From Exiguobacterium acetylicum DSM 20416 (GTDB lineage Bacteria; Bacillota; Bacilli; Exiguobacteriales; Exiguobacteriaceae), in assembly GCF_000702605.1 (NCBI RefSeq), contig NZ_JNIR01000001.1:2542001-2606000 (forward strand): a stretch of DNA of 64,000 bases, read 5' to 3'. This document shows, in pieces, positions 58,417-64,000 of this stretch; within the stretch, counting starts at the first letter, position 1; each line of letters opens with the position of its first letter. The position numbers and the translations under genes were made by a program. Under the pieces are notes generated by a model. It did no database searches. It worked only from the letters and a program-made list of their open reading frames with translations, and had not been told where the DNA came from.

Positions 58417-59382
58417 TCAGATTTCGAGTGGACGTAACCGTGCTTCGATAGCAGCTCGCTTTGGTTCAAGAAACGGTGGTAATGCAAGCGTCTCCCCTAA
58501 CGTTTCAACCGACTCATCCGTCGCGAATCCCGGTGTATCAGTCGAGAGTTCAAACAAAATATGGTTCGGTTCCCGGAAGTAAAGAGCTTGGAAATAGTGA
58601 CGATCGACTTTACCGGAGTTCGGTAAGTGATAGGCATTCAAGCGTTCGACCCACTTTTCATATTCATCACTGTTCGGCACTCGGAACGCGACGTGATGCA
58701 CACCACCACGACCTAGACGTTCTCGGTCGAGATCTGGACGTGCCTCAATATGAATCTCTGCTCCGATACCACCTTCTCCGGTTGCATAGACTTCAATCGG
58801 TGCAAAGTCACCTGCTAAAGATGGATAAGAACCTACTTTTCGGAATCCCATGACTTCCGTCAGTACACGGATCGTCAACGTCGGATCGTTGACCGTCAAT
58901 GTGACGGCTCCCAGTCCAACGATGGCATAATCCGATGGAATCTCTTTTTGCGGCCACGGTACACCACCTGCGACACCTACCTCACCATCTTCCGCAACAA
59001 GAATCAAACGTGTTCCTTCCTGATCGCGAAAGGCGAGTGTTCGACGCCCTGCTCGTTCGACGATTTCATCGTGATCCACATTTTTCGCTTCAAAACGTTG
59101 TTTCCAAAAATGAAGTGCAGCCGTTGTTTTGACACGAAGCGATGTCGAAGAGATACTCGATGCCCCCGGTACGCCCGTTCCAAGATGCGGAATATCAAAA
59201 AACGTCAAGTCTGTTCCTGGATTCCCTTCCGCATCTCCATAAAACAAATGATACGATGTCGTGTCATCTTGATTGACAGTCTTTTTGATCAGACGCATGC
59301 CAAGTATTTGTGTGTAGAATTGATAATTGCGTTCCGCCATGCCTGTTAAGATCGATACATGATGAATTCCGAGTAATTCCAT
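58417..59382 (-). CDS. Ring-cleaving dioxygenase (VOC/glyoxalase family), Mhq-type
   Basis: A 321-residue two-domain VOC protein similar to B. subtilis MhqA/MhqE/MhqO, which open hydroquinone-type rings and are induced by quinones. Metal ligands are expected in GIHHVSILTG (His), GVHHVAFRV (His) and ILFELSTDTPGF (Glu). The start is ATG 59382 (GGAG 8 bases upstream). Its promoter has an MhqR-type 18-bp palindrome over the -35 box, and an MhqR-like repressor gene is in the same window, so a quinone-detoxification role is well supported by context. Confidence 0.88.
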   Translation of the reverse strand: MELLGIHHVSILTGMAERNYQFYTQILGMRLIKKTVNQDDTTSYHLFYGDAEGNPGTDLTFFDIPHLGTGVPGASSISSTSLRVKTTAALHFWKQRFEAKNVDHDEIVERAGRRTLAFRDQEGTRLILVAEDGEVGVAGGVPWPQKEIPSDYAIVGLGAVTLTVNDPTLTIRVLTEVMGFRKVGSYPSLAGDFAPIEVYATGEGGIGAEIHIEARPDLDRERLGRGGVHHVAFRVPNSDEYEKWVERLNAYHLPNSGKVDRHYFQALYFREPNHILFELSTDTPGFATDESVETLGETLALPPFLEPKRAAIEARLRPLEI

Positions 59383-59416
59383 TTTCCTCACTCCTTGTCA
59401 ATGATTTGGTAATTGG

Positions 59417-59445
59417 AGTATATCTCATATTTATCTTGAATTCAA
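59417..59445 (-). promoter_or_regulatory. Promoter of the dioxygenase gene
   Basis: Minus-strand TTGAAT (59445-59440), 17 bp, TATACT (59422-59417); the -35 lies within the palindrome at 59432-59449. Confidence 0.7.
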
Positions 59446-59449
59446 GATA
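59432..59449. promoter_or_regulatory. MhqR-type operator
   Basis: TATCTTGAATTCAAGATA is a perfect 18-bp palindrome and agrees with the published MhqR box core ATCT-N-GAATTC-N-AGAT as I recall it. It covers the -35 box of the dioxygenase promoter. Confidence 0.75.
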
Positions 59450-59457
59450 TTAGTCTA

Positions 59458-59490
59458 ATAAAAAACCGTCCCTCCGAAAAGGGACGATTG
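59458..59490 (-). terminator. Terminator of the cold-shock gene
   Basis: Minus-strand CGTCCCT-TTTCGG-AGGGACG followed by GTTTTTTATT. Confidence 0.8.
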
Positions 59491-59501
59491 AATAGTTGAA
59501 A

Positions 59502-59702
59502 TTAAAGTTTTACGACGTTAGCAGCTTGTGCTCCACGTGCGCCTTCAGTGATTTCGAACTCAACTTCTTGACCTTCGTCAAGAGTTTTGAAGCCTTCACC
59601 AGTGATTGCTGAGAAATGTACGAATACGTCTTCTCCGCCTTCAACTTCGATGAAACCGAAACCTTTTTCTGCGTTAAACCATTTTACTTTACCTGTGTTC
59701 AT
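59502..59702 (-). CDS. cspB: Cold-shock protein CspA family
   Basis: A 66-residue single-domain OB-fold RNA chaperone. RNP1 (KGFGFIEV) and RNP2 (VFVHF) are intact, with [17 protein letters not shown] as N-terminus. It melts mRNA structures at low temperature. GGAGG lies 8 bases before ATG 59702; the frame open further up is leader. The leader is about 140 bases, which is typical for cold-inducible csp mRNAs. Confidence 0.95.
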   Translation of the reverse strand: MNTGKVKWFNAEKGFGFIEVEGGEDVFVHFSAITGEGFKTLDEGQEVEFEITEGARGAQAANVVKL

Positions 59703-59845
59703 GGGAACAACCTCCAAAAATAAATTACTTAATACATATGCTGGGCATATGAAAAGAATTCATTATTGTCCCGAAATACATGGAGCAACGAAAAGATTGT
59801 TCGTGACACGATGTGAATCCGTAATGACAATAACAATATTAAGCT
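59703..59845 (-). promoter_or_regulatory. Long 5' untranslated leader of cspB
   Basis: Between the promoter (TTGACT at 59881-59876, 18 bp, TATACT at 59857-59852) and the start codon lie about 140 transcribed bases with several short inverted repeats (for example CATATG/CATATG). Long structured leaders are usual for csp mRNAs; no coding frame is seen. Confidence 0.5.
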
Positions 59846-59851
59846 AACGTA

Positions 59852-59881
59852 AGTATAGAATGGATGCGCTTTAAAAGTCAA
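59852..59881 (-). promoter_or_regulatory. SigmaA promoter of cspB
   Basis: Minus-strand TTGACT (59881-59876), 18 bp, TATACT (59857-59852). Confidence 0.65.
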
Positions 59882-59934
59882 GTTGTCAGACCAATGTTTT
59901 TTCCAATTGATTCCACTTCTTATACATAATCAAA

Positions 59935-59970
59935 ATAAAAAACAGGTTCAGCCGAAACTGAACCTGTTCT
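59935..59970 (-). terminator. Terminator of the M6 protease gene
   Basis: AACAGGTTCAG-CCGAAA-CTGAACCTGTT; the minus strand continues into TTTTTTATTTTG. Confidence 0.85.
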
Positions 59971-59977
59971 TCTGTTT

Positions 59978-62368
59978 TTAACGGTGGATCCAGACTGCTC
60001 CAGCAGAGTTATCTTTCGCTTCACCGATGACTTGAATCTTCAGCCCGTTGTTCGGAAGCAATTTCCCTGCGTCCGGAATCAACTGGTTGATGTACGATTT
60101 CGAATCATCAAACTTCGTCACACCAGGGAGACCTTTGTAGTCATAGAGTCCACGTGATGGCGAATCGATGAGCCATGCAGGTGCTTTATCATAACTGAAA
60201 GCAGCATCTGCGATCTGGTAACGTGTGCTTCCTGTCGTGACCGGCTTACCGTTGAGTGTTCCAACGATTGCTTCAGGATGTGAGTCGACGACTCCGAGGA
60301 ATCCCTCACCTGGGTGTACGCCAACCCAGTTATCGTTGAAGCTTGAATCGCCATACCAGACGACAAGACCTGTGTTGTACTTAACGCCTCGTGCATGCTC
60401 GAGTGCTTTATCCGAGCCTGCATAGTTACGCCATTCGAGGTAGTACGCGTTATCTGCATAAGAGAAACCGTCTGAAGCAACGAAACCATCTAGAGTGAAC
60501 TTAGGAGTACCCTCTGCATCATCTTCAAAGACGACTTTACCGTCAACTGTCAACTTCGCGTTATCAAGTGCAAATCCGTCTAGTGCAAGTCCACCATCTG
60601 TCACGTATTCAAATTTCAACGTGACTTTTTTACCCGCAAATTCGCTCAGGTCATATGATTTATCGACCCATGCTCCTTTTGTTGATTCGGCACGCTGATC
60701 GCCATCTGTATCTTGATCACCAATTTTATCGATGACTTTCGATTGACCGTCAGCAGTAGCTGTGACTGTCAAGTAATCGTAATCAAATTCAACATCGTAA
60801 AAGGCTTTGAAGTCGAACTTCGCTTCTTTTGCATTCGTCAAATCGAACTCTGGTGAAGTCATCGACGTATGAAGATCGTCACCTTTCGTACTGTAGTAAT
60901 ACTTCTTACCGTAAGCCGGCGTGATACCTTTTACCGGTTTTTTTGGTAAGTTGACTTTGATGATACCTGGATTTTTTGATTTCGTTACACTCTGGTCGAG
61001 GTACGATGCCGTTCCTGCCTTAGTAAGTGAATCAAAATCAATCTGTTGGATGTTCGCCCAGTTTCCACCCATCACATTTTGGAAGAACTCTTTGTTTTGT
61101 GGCGAGAAACTTGTCGGCTCTGTTCCGGCGATGTTACCATTCCAGCTACCACCACTCATGATCGACCATGAAGCGACCGGTTCACCTTGACCTGTATACT
61201 GTGTATCGTACTCATCAGGAAGTCCTAGATCATGACCAAATTCGTGCGCGAAGACACCGACCGCGCCATCTTCTGGTTGAACTGTGTAATCATAAGCAGC
61301 CATTTTTCCGCCCCAGTAATTGACGCTTGCCGTCGTATCCGCTACAGGATACACGCTACCAAGTGTCCAGCGGTGTGACCAGATCGCGTCGTCACCGAGC
61401 TTACCGCCGCCTGCTTCTTGTCCTGTACCAGCATGAATGATCATCAAGTGATCGACGAGACCATCTGGCTCATTCAAGTCGCCATCGCCGTCCATATCGT
61501 ACTGGTCGAACTTATCGTAATCGGCTAAGTTAATGCCGGCTTTAACAGCTGCATTCAAGGAATCCTTGACGAGACCGCGTGGGCCTTTTGCGCCAGGAAG
61601 GTTATCATTTCCACTCACAGGACTGTCAGCACCATAATCTTTAGCTGTTCCAGGAACAGTCAACCAATTGGACACCGTACCATCTACCGAATAACTACCA
61701 CCTGATTGTTCTTCATAATATTGCTTGAACGTCTTTACTTTGTCTCCGTTGAAGAGTTCGAACTCTTGATCACCAAACATTAAATCTTGATAATGTTTTT
61801 GGTTGAAGTCATCCGAATACATATATCCAGGCTCTTGAACGACATTATTGTGCTTGAAGTCGCTGTACTCGACGAGGAGGACGAGGACTTTATCCGTTCG
61901 TGTAGCACCGTTATAGGCTGCCTGTTTTGCTTTATCAACTTTGACGAAGCCATTCGGATTGCCTTTTTTGTAGTTGTCGTGTTTTTTCTTCAATTGTTTA
62001 GCAAGTTGTTCCTTTTGTTTTGTTAAGAAGTCTTTTGTTTTCTTATCAAACGCTGCTTCTTTATTTGATTCATGATCGTGGTCATGATCGACGGCCGGTT
62101 TTCCATTCGCCTTTTTATCTAGATACTTTTGAACGGCTTTTTGTTTTGCTTCTGCTGAAGCTGCTTTTGAGATGACCCCACGTTTTTCAAGCACTTTTGC
62201 TAATCGATCCTGATCGACCGTGTTCAAGTCCATCGGTGCACCAGGTGCTACTTTTTCTGCTGCTTGTACGGACGTTACCTGCCCACCAGGTAAGACCGGA
62301 CCAACAGCAAAAGCAGCTGCCGTAATTCCAGATAGAACGGCTAGGCTAAGCTTTTTCTTTTTTCCCAC
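59978..62368 (-). CDS. inhA: Secreted M6 metalloprotease, immune inhibitor A type
   Basis: A 796-residue exported protease. Signal peptide (basic KKKK start, cleavage near VQAAEK), a propeptide rich in Lys/Glu with a HDHDHE patch, then the M6 catalytic domain with zinc motif [14 protein letters not shown], Ca-binding [13 protein letters not shown] and the conserved [10 protein letters not shown] after it, followed by MAM/VEG-like beta domains. In Bacillus, InhA degrades antimicrobial peptides and matrix proteins. The start is GTG 62368, 9 bases after GGGGG; the longer TTG frame includes non-signal sequence. Promoter TTGATT-17-TATGAT. Confidence 0.93.
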   Translation of the reverse strand: MGKKKKLSLAVLSGITAAAFAVGPVLPGGQVTSVQAAEKVAPGAPMDLNTVDQDRLAKVLEKRGVISKAASAEAKQKAVQKYLDKKANGKPAVDHDHDHESNKEAAFDKKTKDFLTKQKEQLAKQLKKKHDNYKKGNPNGFVKVDKAKQAAYNGATRTDKVLVLLVEYSDFKHNNVVQEPGYMYSDDFNQKHYQDLMFGDQEFELFNGDKVKTFKQYYEEQSGGSYSVDGTVSNWLTVPGTAKDYGADSPVSGNDNLPGAKGPRGLVKDSLNAAVKAGINLADYDKFDQYDMDGDGDLNEPDGLVDHLMIIHAGTGQEAGGGKLGDDAIWSHRWTLGSVYPVADTTASVNYWGGKMAAYDYTVQPEDGAVGVFAHEFGHDLGLPDEYDTQYTGQGEPVASWSIMSGGSWNGNIAGTEPTSFSPQNKEFFQNVMGGNWANIQQIDFDSLTKAGTASYLDQSVTKSKNPGIIKVNLPKKPVKGITPAYGKKYYYSTKGDDLHTSMTSPEFDLTNAKEAKFDFKAFYDVEFDYDYLTVTATADGQSKVIDKIGDQDTDGDQRAESTKGAWVDKSYDLSEFAGKKVTLKFEYVTDGGLALDGFALDNAKLTVDGKVVFEDDAEGTPKFTLDGFVASDGFSYADNAYYLEWRNYAGSDKALEHARGVKYNTGLVVWYGDSSFNDNWVGVHPGEGFLGVVDSHPEAIVGTLNGKPVTTGSTRYQIADAAFSYDKAPAWLIDSPSRGLYDYKGLPGVTKFDDSKSYINQLIPDAGKLLPNNGLKIQVIGEAKDNSAGAVWIHR

Positions 62369-62431
62369 GTGAATTGACCCCCTATGTAGTAGTGAAAAGC
62401 ATGTGATTACTATACTTTTCTGAATATTCAA

Positions 62432-62460
62432 ATCATAGATTATTTTATTTCGTTAATCAA
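62432..62460 (-). promoter_or_regulatory. SigmaA promoter of inhA
   Basis: Minus-strand TTGATT (62460-62455), 17 bp, TATGAT (62437-62432). An inverted repeat TACCT-N6-AGGTA lies further upstream at 62493-62508. Confidence 0.65.
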
Positions 62461-62622
62461 TTGCTTTTAAGACAATTAGTGCTTTGTAACCATACCTATT
62501 TTTAGGTAGTAATTTTAAATGATTTTCAAAGGATTCTTTCACCTCTTTTTCAAAAAAATACGCTTCTCTCATTTTAGAAAACGTTACGCTGAAGGCACTC
62601 TGATTACCATAAGGAGGATCCA

Positions 62623-64000
62623 ATGAGCCCTTTACAACATTTTGAACGTCATTTACTTAGAAACTATCTGATTGGTTCATTCGTCGCTGTCTTCGGCGTC
62701 GGTTGCCTATTTATTTTCGAGACGCTTACCTTCACCGGAATAGAACAATTGATTTTAATCGGTATCATGGCTGCGTCCGTCAGCCTGATGTTTTCACTGG
62801 AATACATGCTCTACTCCCGACATGTCGCTTCCTTACGCCGCTTTTTCAAAAACGATATTCCTTCTCTCGTCTCGTTTCAAGAGGCCTATCAAACGACACA
62901 TCGTTTTCCGATACTGACTGTAAAGCGCATCATGGGACCACACTTTTTAGGTCTTTCCGTTCCTGCTTCACTTCTGACAGCCCTGGCGATCTCTCAAGGG
63001 TGGTTACAGATGCCGTACTATTTAATTGGTCTTGCTTGTTTTGGTGCGGTCCTCGTCGCCATCCTTCATGCTTTAATTGAGTTTTTTCTTACTTATCGTG
63101 TTACCGAACGCATGCTACTTACGTTAGAAAAATACGCGTTCGAACACGAATTTGATTTTCCTGAAAAAACGACGGTCGTCACGCTAAAGCAAAAAATGCT
63201 GATCAGTACACTGATCATCGGTGTTTTTCCCGTCATGCTGTTCGTTCTCGCCTCTGCTGTCCAGTTAACGGAAAATGAAAGTCTTCGCTCTTACTGGAGT
63301 TGGGCGACACTCATTTTAATCGTCATCTTATCCGTTGCGACGTTTTGTAGTCTTCTTCTGTATGAAAATATTCGCAAACCGATCGTCACCCTGCAACAAG
63401 GGATTCAAGATGTCGAAAGCAATCGACTCGTCTCGTTACCGAATCCCTATTCGGACGAGTTCTCCCACCTCGTTTCTGGTTTTAACTTGATGATGGAAGG
63501 TATCAAAAAGCGTGATGCGGAAAACGAACAGTTACTAGATAGTTTGTTCACCTTGTTTGCCGCGACATTAGATGCCCGCGATCCTTACACAGCCGGTCAT
63601 TCCGTTCGTGTCGCTGCCTATTCAGTCGAAATCGCTACCGCTGCCAATCTATCGAACGAACAAATCGAACTATTACGTAAATCAGCGCTGTTGCATGACA
63701 TCGGGAAAATTGGGATTCGAGACGATGTGTTATTGAAAGAAGGACGCCTCACCGATGAAGAATTTCATGCCATTCAGCAACATCCAGTGATCGGCGTGCA
63801 CATTCTATCGCAAGTTCAGCTTCCAAAGACGTTACAACCGATTCTTCCTGGGGTAAAGTACCATCACGAACGCTACGACGGAAAGGGGTATCCGGAAGGT
63901 CTTATAGGAGAGGACATCCCACTCTTTGGTCGAATCATGGCGATTGCCGATGCCTATGATGCGATGACATCCGATCGTCCTTATCGAAAAGGAATGCCAG
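62623..64000 (+). CDS. HD-GYP domain c-di-GMP phosphodiesterase (3' end beyond window)
   Basis: The first 459 residues of a membrane protein: about six helices in the N-terminal part, a HAMP-like segment (ENIRKPIVTLQQGIQDVE), then an HD-GYP domain with HSVRVAAYS, the HD pair in LLHDIGKIGIRDD, and HHERYDGKGYPEGL (a YDGKGYP variant of the GYP loop) and IADAYDAMTSDRPYR. It should hydrolyse c-di-GMP, linking to motility or biofilm. AAGGAGG precedes ATG 62623. The frame runs off the right edge. Confidence 0.9.
   Translation, partial: MSPLQHFERHLLRNYLIGSFVAVFGVGCLFIFETLTFTGIEQLILIGIMAASVSLMFSLEYMLYSRHVASLRRFFKNDIPSLVSFQEAYQTTHRFPILTVKRIMGPHFLGLSVPASLLTALAISQGWLQMPYYLIGLACFGAVLVAILHALIEFFLTYRVTERMLLTLEKYAFEHEFDFPEKTTVVTLKQKMLISTLIIGVFPVMLFVLASAVQLTENESLRSYWSWATLILIVILSVATFCSLLLYENIRKPIVTLQQGIQDVESNRLVSLPNPYSDEFSHLVSGFNLMMEGIKKRDAENEQLLDSLFTLFAATLDARDPYTAGHSVRVAAYSVEIATAANLSNEQIELLRKSALLHDIGKIGIRDDVLLKEGRLTDEEFHAIQQHPVIGVHILSQVQLPKTLQPILPGVKYHHERYDGKGYPEGLIGEDIPLFGRIMAIADAYDAMTSDRPYRKGMP

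Noticed and set aside
1-64000. Prophage, insertion sequences, transposases, integrons
   Set aside because: No transposase, integrase, terminase or terminal inverted repeats were seen; gene order is housekeeping throughout.

Overview
The window looks like a chromosomal segment of a low-to-moderate G+C Firmicute of the Exiguobacterium/Bacillaceae type. The evidence is strong AAGGAGG ribosome sites, frequent TTG/GTG (and one apparent CTG) starts, and many genes with close Bacillus subtilis counterparts: adeR-ald, motAB, ktrB, yojF-bshB2, queCDEF, sacP-sacT, mhqR, swrC and a DUF47-pit pair. An immune-inhibitor-A type M6 protease and bacillithiol (not glutathione) biosynthesis fit the same group. 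The genus is an inference from these resemblances; nothing here is a direct taxonomic marker. I see no rRNA, tRNA, insertion sequence, prophage or CRISPR array.

Layout. 1-5.1 kb: end of an unknown gene, a TauE exporter, then an alanine module (Na+/alanine symporter, AdeR-like regulator, alanine dehydrogenase) with shared dyad sites. 5.2-12.1 kb: TPR-like protein, polyprenol/diacylglycerol-kinase-like membrane protein, DUF1836 regulator, a membrane-anchored Mrr-like nuclease, and a soluble multi-PAS histidine kinase coupled to a short-chain reductase. 12.1-21.4 kb: KtrB potassium channel, MotA/MotB stator, CtaM-like protein with a dihydrolipoamide-dehydrogenase-like flavoprotein and DUF1499, a two-component system and a lipoprotein. 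21.5-31.4 kb: HAD phosphatase, uracil-DNA glycosylase, TagA-type glycosyltransferase, azoreductase plus MhqR-type regulator, LacI regulator, NlpC/P60 hydrolase, and a TetR-controlled SwrC-like RND exporter whose gene is frameshifted at an A8 tract.

31.4-39.4 kb: a near-perfect parS site, ProC, a CBS-ACT (c-di-AMP-binding type) protein, DUF47-Pit phosphate uptake, PdxK, YojF-BshB2, then a preQ1 riboswitch and queCDEF. QueE has lost the third cysteine of its radical-SAM motif. 39.4-48.3 kb: carbohydrate uptake, with a maltose-type PTS plus MapP-like phosphatase and a sucrose PTS controlled by a RAT/terminator and SacT-type antiterminator, followed by fructokinase; no sucrose-6-phosphate hydrolase is present. 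A hydrolase and an NCS2 permease follow.

48.3-64 kb: POT peptide transporter, a coupled lipoprotein / glutathionylspermidine-synthase-like / NAD-binding operon, an ABC-F ATPase, a ferric-reductase-like protein beside two truncated genes that look like the scar of a deletion across a divergent promoter, a DEAD-box helicase whose start region carries four perfect DnaA boxes, a ring-cleaving dioxygenase under an MhqR-type palindrome, a cold-shock protein, an M6 metalloprotease, and the start of an HD-GYP phosphodiesterase running off the window. The main linking themes are alanine use, quinone/thiol stress, phosphate and sugar uptake, and chromosome-organising sites (parS, DnaA-box cluster).
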